From contig JAAAIG010000368.1 of assembly GCA_015852425.1 (NCBI GenBank), forward strand, positions 1 to 32,850: a DNA stretch of 32,850 nucleotides, given 5' to 3'. Below, piece by piece: positions 11,601-21,976 of the stretch. The translations under genes and the position numbers were made by a program. Numbering within the stretch: position 1 is the first letter of the stretch; each line of letters opens with the position of its first letter. The DNA is from Gryganskiella cystojenkinii. Its lineage: Eukaryota > Mortierellomycota > Mortierellomycetes > Mortierellales > Mortierellaceae. The notes under the pieces were generated by a model, which saw nothing but the letters and a program-made list of their open reading frames with translations, had not been told where the DNA came from and searched no databases.

Positions 11601-13145
11601 TGCTGTTGTTGCTGTTGATGTGAATGTTGTTGACCTTGTTGCTGTTGTTGTTGGTGGTGGTGGTTATTACTGTTGTGATGTGTCGAAGAGGAAGACGAAC
11701 CATTAGAGACATGCTGTTGCTGAGGTCGTCCTGCACCGTTAGCCTGTTGTTGCTGTTGGTGTTGCTGCTGCTGCTGTTGCTGTTGTTGTTGACTCATGAG
11801 GTTGATGGTATCAATGGTTTCGAGTCTTGGTCTTCTGTCTGCGATTATCTCTGGCGTCTCACTTGAGTGTCGGAATTGTTTTTTTTACAAGGAAAGGGAG
11901 ACGGAGTTGGGGAGAAACGAAGGAGGAAAGTAGAAGAAGAGAGTAAAATTAATAAAAGGCGTTGAGGAGCAGGGGTTTCTTTTAAGGTCGAGTGAGTGGA
12001 GAAAGAAGGTCGTGTCAAAAAAAAAAAAAAACGCGGCCGAAGCTTGCAATAAATAAGAATAAAATTACTCAAATAGACGGAAACGAACCGGAACCAAAAA
12101 AACTGGAATAGGAAGGTTACGGGATCAACAAATGGTCACGTGGATTTAAACTTTTGAAAAGAAAAAAAATGGATTCTGCGCGAGGGCGGGAACACTGGTC
12201 AGTGGACTCGAACTCGCAGACTCGTTGTGGGGTGATTCGTGTCTGTGTGGAGGAAAGAGACTTTGCCCCATCCCACTCTTTTTGTTTCTCCTGACCTTCT
12301 GTCACTGGGGACCATGGAGAGGGAACCAATGGTTTGAACAGAAATAAAACTTACATAGATGCAGCCACAAGCGTATATCGCAGTTCCTCCATGGCTCGAT
12401 CACGTATCCGCTGTGCGACCTCCTCGTCCAGATCCATATCAAGATCCATCATATCCACATCTAGGTCCAGATCCATCGTCATCAACCTCACTTCTTCCTC
12501 GTCGTCATCGTCGTCATCTCCTCCTATACTCTCGCCTTCATAACCCGAGAGCTCACTCTCGGACAGCGAAGGGAGACTCGGTCGATGATGATGATGTTGG
12601 TGGTGTTGGTGAATGTGATGGTTCAGACTCAAAAGTTCATAATGACTCTCGAAAAAATCATGGTAGAGTTCGGGCAGGCTCGTGCTCTCGTTCGGATTCG
12701 AGATATTCAGCGGTGGCGGACGCGCATTGACCATATCGTCGAAAAAGGTCATGGCCAGCGTCTCGGAAGCAGATCGTTCTTGTCCTTGTCGCACCCCTCT
12801 CTCTTCGTGACCATCGCCTTCACCAGCAGTGCTATTAGTATCGCCGTCGTCGTCCGTGGAAGCTGTCAAGTCGATGACATCGTTCGTTTCGAATCCTGCC
12901 TTGGCTGTGACATCGATACTGGTTCCGGATGAATCCTGTTTGCCTTCGTCTGACACTCCTACCTTGCTGTTGCTGTAAGATGGTAAAGACAACAAGGCCG
13001 AGGTCAGAGAAGATACCGTTGTGGTGGGTTTCACATTAATGAGAGGAGTAGTAGTAAAAGTAGCACTGCTGGTTTGTTCTTCATTACACATTGCGGCGAT
13101 GGAGCTGCTTAAAAACGAGCGAGTGAGGGTTGGAGTAGCAGTCAT
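8607..13145 (-). CDS. ERT1: ERT1/AcuK-type Zn2Cys6 transcription activator of gluconeogenesis with PAS domain
   Basis: Family members bind DNA in the nucleus and activate gluconeogenic and ethanol or acetate utilisation genes. Seven exons: 13145-12355, 11861-11472, 11351-11311, 10284-10027, 9939-9318, 9224-9092, 8960-8607, which give 862 aa in frame. The zinc cluster lies at about residues 395-423 with spacing C-X2-C-X6-C-X5-C-X2-C-X8-C ([11 protein letters not shown], then PCQRC). The 41-nt third exon carries its first half. A PAS-like domain fills about 746-855 (contains [12 protein letters not shown] and YELMDN) and ends GNFLPILS, as is typical of the family. Poly-Gln/His runs precede the cluster and poly-Asn/Thr runs lie between the domains. 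Exon 1 (263 aa) has an acidic MDLD-rich stretch near 215-255 that could be an activation domain. The exon 1 link is less certain: the phase fits exactly, but the ATG at 11797 could start a shorter 577-aa form. Confidence 0.88.
10285..11310 (-). other. Unusually long (1026 bp) intron inside the ERT1-like zinc cluster
   Basis: Donor GTAAGT follows the exon ending at 11311 and acceptor ATTAG precedes the exon at 10284. The join restores Ser between TCDD and RPCQRC. Other introns in this gene are 87-493 bp. I see no open frame with coding character and no clear snoRNA boxes inside. Confidence 0.75.
11862..12354 (-). other. 493-bp intron 1 of the ERT1-like gene, or alternative promoter
   Basis: Donor GTAAGT after 12355 is in phase 2 and acceptor TCAAG before 11861 fits that phase. 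The acceptor is preceded by a long pyrimidine-rich stretch. The segment could equally act as an internal promoter for a form starting at 11797. Confidence 0.55.
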
Positions 13146-14569
13146 TTGTTGCGAAGGTTGTTTGTTGTAGTTGAATAAAAACGTGCGTTTTTTTTTGTCT
13201 GTGCGAGGTCGACATGCATAGTAGGAATGCAGGGGAGCAGAAACAGAGGACGAAAAGAGAAAGTCAAATTATCAAATAAGGGAGATTTGGATTTGGTGGC
13301 AAACGAGTCTCAGATGTCCAAGGGTCCAAAATACAGGCTACGGCGATCATGATATGGGAGGTAGAGGGCGGCAAGATCATGTCGCTGCTCGTGCTTCCGC
13401 GGGGGTTCCAATCTCATCCGGTGAATCCATGTGAATGAATAGACAGTGTGGAGAAAATAAAAGTGAATAGAGTTGGGCGCTGCAGAAGAGTCAATTACCG
13501 GTGCAAAGAGTGAGCTCGGTTTCGTCTTGGGCGAATTGAAAGTTTGTATTTCCGGTGGGAGTGGAGAGTCGTGTGAAAGTGTTTGTGGTGTTGTTTCTTG
13601 GTTTGTAATTTGCAAAGCAGGGTGGCAAAGCTGAGGATGGGGTGAGTTCAGTATATATTTGTTTCTAAGATCTGAACAAGAGGGAGCCCAAAAAGTAAAA
13701 AAAAATCGATATTGGCCCCATGGCGCAAAGGATGACAACTTTGACAGGAAGGGAAGTCGACGATCGGGGGGATCCGCGAGGCTTTCTTTCGGTCAAATGA
13801 AGGTGAAAACATTCAACTGGAATGCAGACAAATGCAATTAAGAAAAGCGGAAAGCTGCGCCTATTCAAAATAAACGTTTTTGTGCTTCTTTCGGCCTTCC
13901 TTCCTTTTGACTCTCTTCCGTGTTTTTTTTTTCTTTCGTCAAATTTACTTCGCCCGATGTTGACGAATGAAAAGGAAGTTTGATATGTTATCATCGCCTG
14001 AAAAAAAACAAAACTCTCGATCGCTTTTTTTTTGGACCTTCGGTGCGTCTGCGCTGTTCGTCAACTTTTTTTTTTCTTTGTGCGCTGTGGACTGAGCACA
14101 TGAGCAGACAGAAGGCGTCACTTCAAATATTGCTCCGTGCTTTTCAATTGTCAAATTTTCTTTTTCTTTTCGGACATCCTTCCCAATCGAGTATTTTTGA
14201 ATGAAGGGTCCAAATGCGGCAATGCCAGACCGATCCCGTCGATCAGCCCTTTTTCGCTTTCGCGCTCACCTTCATTTTCTCTTTACCCCCGCTGCTCATG
14301 ATCTTATCCACCCTCTCCTTTCTCCAAAAAATTAATTATTGCCTCATCATTCAAGCAAACAAAAAGACGCAGAATATTATTCCCTCTTCTTACACAAATT
14401 CGAGTTCCTGCGGTTTCGACCCCTTGCTTTAACACTCAGATTACTTTGAGACCAGAACCGTATGTGTCGTGTTGGGCGAAGCCGAAACGTGAGCAAAACA
14501 AAAAAAAACCCCTGTTTACTCGGTATTTTTTTTTTCTTTCTATTTCTTTTACTGCGCGAAAGAGCCAGT
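13146..14569. other. Intergenic region between the ERT1-like gene start and the CaaX gene end
   Basis: About 1.4 kb. The left part should be the ERT1-like promoter and 5' UTR; the right part is 3' UTR of the CaaX gene. Open frames here, such as 13310-13738 (-), look random and have no recognised domain. It is rich in T and A runs. Confidence 0.5.
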
Positions 14570-15967
14570 CTACATAATCACACAACAGACTGTTCCTTTC
14601 TTCTTGGGAATATCCGCCTTGATCGCCTCGACCTGTTGTTGCAGTTCATCCTTGATGGGGCTGTTCACCTCTGACATCTCAATCGTGGTCGTGCCAGTGG
14701 TGGTGGTTGCGTCAGTTCGCTGCTGTTGCTGGTAATGTGTTGGGTATATTTGGTCACGGGGAGGCCGAGGAGCATCCCGAGGAGAGTTGTGAGGATCGTT
14801 CCAAGCAAAGCTGTTATTTTGCTGCCACTGCTGTTGTTGCTGACCATAACCGTATTGCTGTTGACGCTGGTGTTCGCGAGAGTTGTAAGAGTCGTTGCCT
14901 TGAGTAGGATAGCCCGCTCCTTGGTATTGGTTGTCCTGGTAGGTTTGGTACTGGTTGTAGTTGTTTTGTAAGCCCCGCTGTTGCTGTTGCTGTTGTTGTT
15001 GCTCCTGGTATTGACCCGAAGATCTTCCATTATAGAATCCGCGGTCAGAGTCTCGACGAGGAGAATGGCTTGGACTCTGCTGTTGCTGATGGGAGCGTTC
15101 CTGTGGGTAATGTTGTCCCTGCTGCTGCTGCTGTTGCTGCTGGTTCGCCATTTGTGAGTAGGCCCGAGCCTCGTCTCTGGTGGGTCTTCTGGCTCCGTTT
15201 TGATCGTAATCCTCCGTGTTCCTGGGGCTCATTCTCTCAGGCTGAGTGTTCCGTCGAGCACGCCGAGGTCTCTCTGGATGATGGCCTCGGGCCGAAGAGG
15301 AGGGTGATGACGGTGAGCTGGTGACAGGCTCAACGGTGGGTGGGTTCGTCGATTGCGGTGTCTGTTGCTGAGATAAGGTCATGTTGGTATCGGTGGTATT
15401 ACTCTCAGATGGAGTGGATGGCTGGTTGTTGTTGTTGTTGACTGTGGTCGTCGTGGTGGGCAAGGGAGGTTCCGGTCCTGGGTTCATACTGTTCCAAGAC
15501 GACGATGGTGATCTTTGATGAAGATTACTCGTCGAGGCGGCCTTGGCGCGGTCATAGCTTGCGAACGGGTTACCCTTGGCTTGTGGCGATCCTGGTAATT
15601 TATAGAGCGGTGCATCGTAATCGTCACTGTAAGCGATTACATCATGGTCAAGGAGTCCTCCCTGCTCCTTGAGTCGACGTGCGACTGCTGGCAAGATCAT
15701 GTCATCGTGGTTGGGTCGTCCTGACAAGGAAGACACGGAGGCATCTCGAGATCTTGCCACGTGAAAGCCAGTCGAGGACGGACTGCTGACGGGTTTTGCG
15801 ACTGGAGGCGAAGGAGATCGACTCGTGGCTGTTGCCACCGCAGTTGCTGTCTCTGCGGGTGCTGTTTTGGTTCTTGGTGGTGTTGGTCTCGGTTCAAACC
15901 CCTTGGTGACAGATCTCGTTGAAGAACTAGTACGAGCCGTGTTTTTGCTGTTATTGTTGTTATTGTT

Positions 15968-16006
<39 letters not shown>

Positions 16007-16012
16007 ATTATT

Positions 16013-16051
<39 letters not shown>

Positions 16052-16682
16052 GATTCCTGCAGATTTGGTGACGATATCCTCCACTTCAATTGAGTTTTGT
16101 GATTTCTTTTTGAAAGTAGGTTCCATAGACGGTGTGAAAGAGGATGGTGTCGAGGGTTTGAAGGGGTTGGCGACTTTTTCATCATCAAACGAATAAGAGT
16201 AACTGCTCGAGCCTACGCCTGCCTGATGACTGGAGCTCTTTGCCTGGTTGGTCTTTGGGATCGGCCTTGGTGTTGCAGGTACGGAAGAGCCGATATTGTT
16301 GGTCGATCCTGCACTTCGTGAATGAGCTCGGGGTCGATTCACACTCTCTCCTGTTGCCCTCCTGGTCTTTGGTACTGGAATCCTGGAGTCAGTGTGATGA
16401 TCGCGGGTCGTTCTTTCCCTTGGCTGCTAGTCGTAGATAAAATAAATAAAATCGATAGGTAGGGAGTGAGAATCAACGCACTATAATTTGTGATCTAAAC
16501 AAACAAAAAAACACACAAAAAGAATTGAACTGGTGGCTCTCGACGGTTTTGCCTCGAAAACCCGTGAGCTTTGAATGACGAAGACGTTTTTTGTTCAATT
16601 GCATAAAAAGAGAGAGAAACCGCTTGCTTACAAAGTGGGAGCCATGGCTATCTTCAGAAGTCGGCGCATTCAGAACCTCCAT
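14570..16682 (-). CDS. Asn/Gln-rich prion-like protein with C-terminal CaaX box (CVIM)
   Basis: Two exons, 16682-16632 and 16426-14570, give 635 aa. The open frame at 16342 begins with GTG, so it needs an upstream exon. Donor GTAAGC at 16631 and acceptor GACTAG at 16427 join in phase 0 from the ATG at 16682; a CAG acceptor 3 nt downstream is equally possible. The protein is almost wholly low-complexity: Ser/Pro-rich N-terminus, 34 consecutive Asn at residues 143-176, and Gln-rich blocks with Tyr/Gly/Asn content in the C-terminal half. The end is PKKKGTVCCVIM: a Lys triplet, a Cys that could be palmitoylated, then C632-V-I-M, the farnesylation box also found in K-Ras4B. This implies attachment to the plasma membrane or endomembranes. 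No enzymatic domain is visible. Function unknown; a membrane-tethered scaffold or condensate-forming protein is inference. Confidence 0.85.
15950..16051 (-). repeat. AAC/AAT trinucleotide repeat encoding 34 Asn
   Basis: This is an uninterrupted run of 34 Asn codons on the minus strand, mostly AAC with a few AAT, inside the CaaX gene. Microsatellites of this purity commonly vary in length between strains. Confidence 0.95.
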
Positions 16683-18049
16683 CCTCTAAAAGAGGCAGAG
16701 AGATTTGCGGAAAAAAAAAGTCAGTTCAGAGTTCATCAGTGTTTTTGTCACAGCATAATCCACTCCCTCTCCTCCCCTTTTGCAATCAGCGAAGGATGGG
16801 TTTGTTTGTTTGTGTTGTCGTTTGAGTGTTCTTCTTTGATTGTTGCTAAAAATGACTGGTCCCGCCAAACTTCTTTCCAATACGGTCGTGGCTCTCGGAC
16901 AATTAGATGGCTCTTGTTGATGGTACAAAGCGCCAAAAGTTTTTTTCTCGTCGCACATAATATGTCACTTGCACTGAAGAAAGAGCGCGGCAAAAACAAA
17001 AAAGAAAGCAAGAAGATGGATTCGAAACTCCAGAAAAGAAAAAAGTGCCATAATTTAGGTCGGGGTTTGAGGGTTTGCAGGTTTGAGGTTGTAAAACGTG
17101 TTTGAACTTGCCTGGACATCCATGGTTTGTCACCGAGATAGTAATGGAGGACCGAAGAAAAAAGTAAAACGGCGGAAAGGGGTGCAGAGGCAGGAAAAAA
17201 AGAGGAAAAGGGGAGAAAAGAGGGGTCTTGCCGGATCCTTTTTTTTATTGCTCAAAGCGAAGGCAAAGCAACGTAGCAGAAGCCTCGGGTTGGACAGTCA
17301 ACCAATGAGGAGGGGAGGGAGAAGGAATTGAAAAAAATGAATGAATAAAAAAAGAAAAGGACGAGGGACCGAGTTTTCTCTTGGTTTTTTCTCAAAGAAC
17401 CAAGTGACTCGATGGAAGCAGTCCAAAGGAGGTAAAGAAGGAGTTGCTGAATGTGCGCACGGTTAAAGAAAAAAAAGTTATTTTTGTTGGAATGGGGAGA
17501 CCTCCTGCGGACTGACAGATTGAATGCAGAGAGTCGGGAGATTGCAGGAATGGTGAGTAATGATCAAATGAAGGAAAAGTGCAGAGGGAGAATAAAGGAT
17601 GGGGAAAAGGGTGATGCTGTTGCACAAAGGAGGATGGAATCAGCAAACAGAGATGAGGGAGAGAAGAGAGAGAGAGAGAAGTGATTTACAGACAACACGA
17701 CGATGTTTCTGCTGCAGTTGAAAATTATTTGGGGATCGCATATTTGTCGTGCATGAGAGAAAAAGTACGCGCCTCACTCTCTCTTTGCTTTTTTCTTCTT
17801 TCCCTGACTTGATCGAGAAAGATTGGCGTGCAGATATCTTTTTCCTGCTTCATACTTTCTCGATCCTCTTTTGGACCCCGTACGCTCGTTCTTACCCGCC
17901 CTCTTTCTCTGTCTTTCTCTCCTCAACGGCTCAGAATAGAATACCAACTACCCATCCCTCCTTGTCCCTTCCTCCCTCGCCCTAAGAAAACTGAAATAAA
18001 ATATTTAAAAAAACAAATAAGATAAAGATATCGTCCGGAACCATGCTTA
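16683..18049. other. Intergenic region upstream of the CaaX gene
   Basis: About 1.4 kb. It is purine-rich on + in the middle (17150-17700), with repeated GAGA/GGAG content that reads as CT-rich on the minus strand; this may be promoter sequence of the CaaX gene. No convincing gene. The open frame 16575-17105 (+) is antisense to the CaaX first exon and looks random. Confidence 0.45.
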
Positions 18050-19560
18050 ATCCTAGGATCTTTTGTGGTCGCTGTCGTGTCGATCAAGGGACACTGAGGT
18101 CGAGCCACAAAAACACCACAGACAGACCCGACAAAATTGGGACGCGTCTTCCTGAACAGGTCCAGGAACAGGTCACGTGTTGCTGCCGCCATTGTCATGT
18201 CGACTGGTGTGCTTGGCCAGATTCGGTGTGTGTTGTGAGTCTTGCAGACTAACAAACTTGATCGCCAACCCAATCTTCTTCGCAAGCTTCTGGATCTGCT
18301 CCCCGTGGAGCTCCTCCCCGATCTGCCAAGATCTCGCCAGGGACCCCAAATCGGTTTACAACCTCGTCTCGTAGGAACTCATAAGCCGGGAGCGCTTCCT
18401 TGGAAGGCAGAGACTTCGACCCATCCAGAAAAATCGTCTCTTGCGATCACGATGTACGCTTCTCGACCAGATCAAATCCGACCCGACTGAACAACGTAGA
18501 ACCTGGATAGAGCTTGAGAGGTTCCATCTCAGCCAACTAATCCTCTCTCTCTGACAGACGGAAAACTCTTGCGCCACCTTCTTGGCCACCTTGGATGTAC
18601 CGCTGTAATAAAATAGCCTAGCGCAGAGTCGTTGCCTGTACTCCACGATGAGTTTGAAGGTGGACCCTTGTGTACCTCCTTCATGATCACCCACTGGTTA
18701 TCCAAACCAGCGATGACCTCTCAAAGGCGGCTCGCTCCTGGTCTTGAAGAAGAGGAGTCCGTTCCCGCCGAGGACATAGTGTGCCGCGGGTTTTTGCCAA
18801 AGACACCTTCTCCTTAGCGTCAGTTCCCAGGTTGCTCTGACGGACAAATACTTTAAGATCTTGTAGTACTCGCTTCTGACCTCAGCAGTCTTTTCATCAG
18901 CTTGCTCGACCCTCTTGGACAACGTAATACTCGTCCTCGTCAACCCCGAGAGAGAGACGTTGACACGACTAACAGTCATCCCAATCAGATCGTCGTTCAA
19001 TTCCTCGTCTTCGCCTTCCTGGTCTTCAGGCTCGCCGAGACGCTGATAGCGGCTGAGAGCGTCAGCGATAGCGTTATCATTTCCTCTGATATGAACCGGG
19101 GTAAAGTCGAACTTCTTGAGGAATCTGATCTGATCTATCTCGTCATTGCGTGGCTTATTTCCGGGTTGCTGAGCATGCCAGTGACAGCCTTGGCGTCGGT
19201 CTCCAGGACGAAATGCACTTCCAAAGGCGATGCTGCAAGTCTTTGACAACGCGGTATGAGGCATAGAGCCCTCTCTTCACGTGAGGGTGCCTTCTCTGTC
19301 TCTCGCTAAACAGGGTACTCACAAACTGAATTATTCGTCGTTGGCTATCCTTGTCCTCCTGGCTGTACGATCCGCACTCACAATGGCTGCAATTTTGAAG
19401 CCATTGTGAGTGCTGACTGTGGTACCATCCTGTACCGTACGGACTAGCGTCAAAGGTTGAACCACTGCGGCAAAACTTTATTTGCTTTGGCCAAGGCCAG
19501 GGCGAACAATTGTCAGAAAACAAGCTGCATTTGTCTGCACACTGACCGCTTTCTCTTTGG
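18050..19560 (-). mobile_element. Decayed Ty3/Gypsy-type pol fragment (RNase H and integrase)
   Basis: Minus-strand reading recovers, in order but in shifting frames, several Ty3/Gypsy landmarks. They are the RNase H start (DASPYGTG, about 19432-19455), the RNase H end (HIRGNDNAIADALSR, about 19050-19095), a linker with HYVLGGNGLLFFKTR (about 18738-18782), the integrase core around ARDDFSGW (about 18425-18450), and a later integrase segment containing FGVPGEILADRGG (about 18310-18350). Frameshifts fall near 19250, 18700 and 18400, and stops break every frame, so it cannot make pol. Reverse transcriptase, gag and LTRs were not seen. Boundaries are approximate, and the left end fades out near 18050. 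It is an old, truncated insertion about 390 bp upstream of the GNAT gene start. Confidence 0.8.
19374..19413. repeat. Perfect 15-bp inverted repeat (10-nt loop) in the Gypsy relic
   Basis: Arm 19374-19388 (GCACTCACAATGGCT) is exactly complementary to arm 19399-19413. The loop is 10 nt. It sits in the RNase H part of the relic, where coding similarity is lost, so it probably arose by local inverted duplication. Confidence 0.9.
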
Positions 19561-19752
19561 CCCAGACAAAACCATGTCCCTATGTTCTTTCTGGGAAAGG
19601 GCAGTAGAAAGGAAACCTTGCGAGCGCAATTAAACGTCTGCTCTCTCCAATATTCGCCCTTTGCCTCACTTTAAAGTCGCCTATGCGCCCCTTAATTCGG
19701 CGCACTAAATGCTGCAAAAAATCAAAAATGGTGAAAATGACTGGAATGCCTG

Positions 19753-19762
19753 CCAAATTTGG
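19753..19762. promoter_or_regulatory. CArG-type palindrome CCAAATTTGG
   Basis: It matches the CC(A/T)6GG consensus bound by MADS-box factors of the SRF/MCM1 class. It lies 41 bp upstream of the TATA box of the first GNAT gene. An identical decamer lies upstream of the second GNAT gene at 31267-31276. Confidence 0.45.
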
Positions 19763-19803
19763 TCGACATTGTTCAGACCCCGGGCGCTGGCACGGTCGCC
19801 ACG

Positions 19804-19811
19804 TATAAAAA
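19804..19811 (+). promoter_or_regulatory. TATA box (TATAAAAA) of the first GNAT gene
   Basis: It is 149 bp upstream of the ATG at 19953. The paralogue has TATAAAAG at almost the same distance from its ATG (about 137 bp from the inner edge). Confidence 0.6.
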
Positions 19812-19952
19812 CGAAGGCCATGTTGCCATTTTCAATCTTCCTCTCTTTCCTTCTTCTTCAGTACGAAACTTACCACTCTTTTTCCTCATCTCTTCTCCTC
19901 ACTTTTGTCCTCGCTCATCAAGATCGAGCCGGAAAAAAAAAGTCTCTCAAAG

Positions 19953-21774
19953 ATGACAGTCATACACTTTCAAACTAGTCAACGAAAGACCATCGATCTT
20001 GGTGAAGGTCTGATTATGCGCTGGTCAACCGCTGCCGATACTGAGAACCTGCAAAAAATCACGAGCGAGTCCTTTAGGGTGAGCACCAGCATTCAACTCT
20101 GTTTTCTTGTATCACATTATATCGATCCTTACGAACGTGGTTGACTGACATACAGAATTCCATAATGTGGTAGTGGCTGCCTATCGGAGACTCCCTTCCT
20201 CAGGATGAAATTCCTCCTCCCAGCGAGTTCATCAAATCTGCGATTGTAAGAAAGTGGTCCCTAATTTTGTAAAAAAATTGGAGATTCTCATATCGCCTCC
20301 CTCTGTTGCTCACAATTACTCATTTTTTTTTCGACAGCGGCTCTTGATGTCTGGCAAGTCCAGTACCATGAAAGAATATGATTATGCGCTAGTCGAGGAT
20401 ACTCAGCGACACCTCAAAGACGGTGGCAACCCTGTTATTGCTTGTGTTTGCCTCCAACGTAGAAAGGCGTACTACGGATCCGTGGACTTCTACTTTGGAA
20501 TGCCCGAATTTGTCGCCACAGATCCCACATACCGCAACCGAGGCCTGATCCGCAAGTTGCTCTTGGAGATGGTCCATCCTGAATCCGAGGCGCGCGGGGA
20601 TGTTCTTCAAGTCATCCCGGGAATCTTGAATTTCTACCGCCAATTCGGGTATGAATACGGTCTTTGTTCCTACTCTGGGTTCAACATTGAGAATGCAGAT
20701 CAGATTCCACCATTGGACAGGATCAAGTACCCCGCCGGCGAGGAACCTTTTACGTTGCGTTTGGCCACATTCGAGGACTTGCCGTTCTTGAACCGACTCT
20801 CGTCGCCTGAGAACCGACATGCGAATGCCGTGATTGGCAGCCACTACGCGCCGGAAACCTGGCAGTATTTTGTGCATGATCTTTTCCAGGTCAAGGAGAG
20901 TCGATTCGATGGTGATCGTGATACCCGGATCATTATTGAAACCAAGACGGGGAACTCTGTCGGATACACAATGACCTCGCACCTGTACTTTGGTCCCAGA
21001 TTGCAGGTCATGGCGCTGGATCCGGAAGCGAAAGAAGTCAAGTACTTGGATGTCGCATACCCGGTCCTGCGACAGTTGTTTGCGTTGGCCAAGGTACAAA
21101 GGGCAGAGGACAAGAAAATCGCTCCAAAGCCTGCCAAGAAGTTGACTCCTGTCGAAATTACCAATCCTTCATTGGAAGCGACCACCGCCGAGGCTCTGGC
21201 TGCTGCTCCCTCTGCTGTAGAGAAACCCTTGTCACTGTCATTGTGCTTGCACGAGAAACACCCACTCGTGGTCCTGCTCGGTTCCAAAGCCAAAGCTGAG
21301 CCTAAGGATAAATACCCCCCTTTGCGTCCTCTCTACACCCGAATCTCATCCTATCCAAACTTTATCCTTGCGATCGCTCCTGAGCTGGAATCTCGTCTTT
21401 CCAAATCCGCACTCGCAGGTGTGTCGGGTTGTTTACTCTTGGACTTTTTCCGATCTGTCGAGGGCTGTGCCGCCAAGGGTCTTGAGATCACGTTTGATAA
21501 CGGCAAGATCGTGAGTGCGGTCGATTGGACAAAGCCCGGACGTGAAGTCTTGATGGAACAACGACTGCAACGCAAGAAGCAAGGGATCACCACGACTTTC
21601 TATGAGGCGGCTTTCCCGCCTTTGGTGTTTACAATGTTGGTGACGGGCCATCAGAGTCTGAATGATCTATATTCGATGTATGGAGATGTAGCGATCCGAG
21701 GGGAGGAGACGAAGTTGCTGCTGAACACGTTGTTCCCCAAGGTGGACCATCATCTGGATATATTTTATTTTTAA
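19953..21774 (+). CDS. Eis-like GNAT-family N-acetyltransferase, copy 1
   Basis: Three exons, 19953-20078, 20174-20245 and 20338-21774, give 544 aa. Donors are GTGAGC and GTAAGA; acceptors are GGTAG and GACAG, all phase 0. The N-terminal half is a GNAT fold: the acetyl-CoA loop is at about residues 131-137 (YRNRGLI), followed by GDVLQVIPGI and FYRQFGYEYG (about 154-174), the pattern of Eis-type acetyltransferases. A second, degenerate GNAT-like region and an SCP2-like C-terminal part are expected from the family. The C-terminal half here (LHEKHPLVVLLGSK, then GHQSLNDLYSMYGD) is consistent with that. No signal peptide, so probably cytosolic. It should transfer an acetyl group from acetyl-CoA to an amine; the substrate is unknown. 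A close paralogue lies at 28710-30636. It differs mainly by a shorter linker near residues 350-390. Confidence 0.92.
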
Positions 21775-21820
21775 GGCAGAGGTCAGTGTCTTTTCGGGAT
21801 CGTTGATTGTTGAAATTAAA

Positions 21821-21826
21821 AATAAA
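21821..21826 (+). terminator. Poly(A) signal AATAAA of GNAT copy 1
   Basis: This AATAAA lies 47 nt beyond the stop codon that ends at 21774. Confidence 0.6.
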
Positions 21827-21946
21827 AGTACCAAACCATGATTGTGTCACGAACAAGACGAGCAAGCATGTTTGTATTCGATTAGGGAGAAGAGTGCGGG
21901 TTATTGTTGAATTCTCTCATCTGCGTGCCTCAAGGCAATCAGATTT

Positions 21947-21976
21947 TGAGTATCATCGGCCTGAGTATCATCGGCC
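21947..21976. repeat. Two tandem copies of a 15-bp unit
   Basis: TGAGTATCATCGGCC occurs twice in direct succession in the gap between two convergent genes. It looks like a recent slippage duplication. Confidence 0.95.

Larger units (their letters stand above)
19561..19952 (+). promoter_or_regulatory. Promoter region of the first GNAT gene
   Basis: This lies between the Gypsy relic and the ATG at 19953. It contains a perfect CArG-type box (19753-19762) and a TATA box (19804-19811), then a pyrimidine-rich leader. Confidence 0.6.

Noticed and set aside
12180..12245. TTCGAGTCC on the minus strand, resembling a tRNA B box
   Set aside because: The flanking bases do not form a T-arm stem, and no A box or acceptor stem is present.
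13310..13738. 142-codon open frame on - upstream of the ERT1-like gene
   Set aside because: It lies in the expected promoter and leader, has no domain, and looks random.
14405..14440. GGTTTCGACCCC on +, resembling a tRNA B box
   Set aside because: It has one extra T, the T-arm does not pair, and no A box lies upstream.
16575..17105. 176-codon open frame on + across the CaaX first exon
   Set aside because: It is antisense to the supported first exon and rich in simple Lys and Phe runs from A/T tracts.
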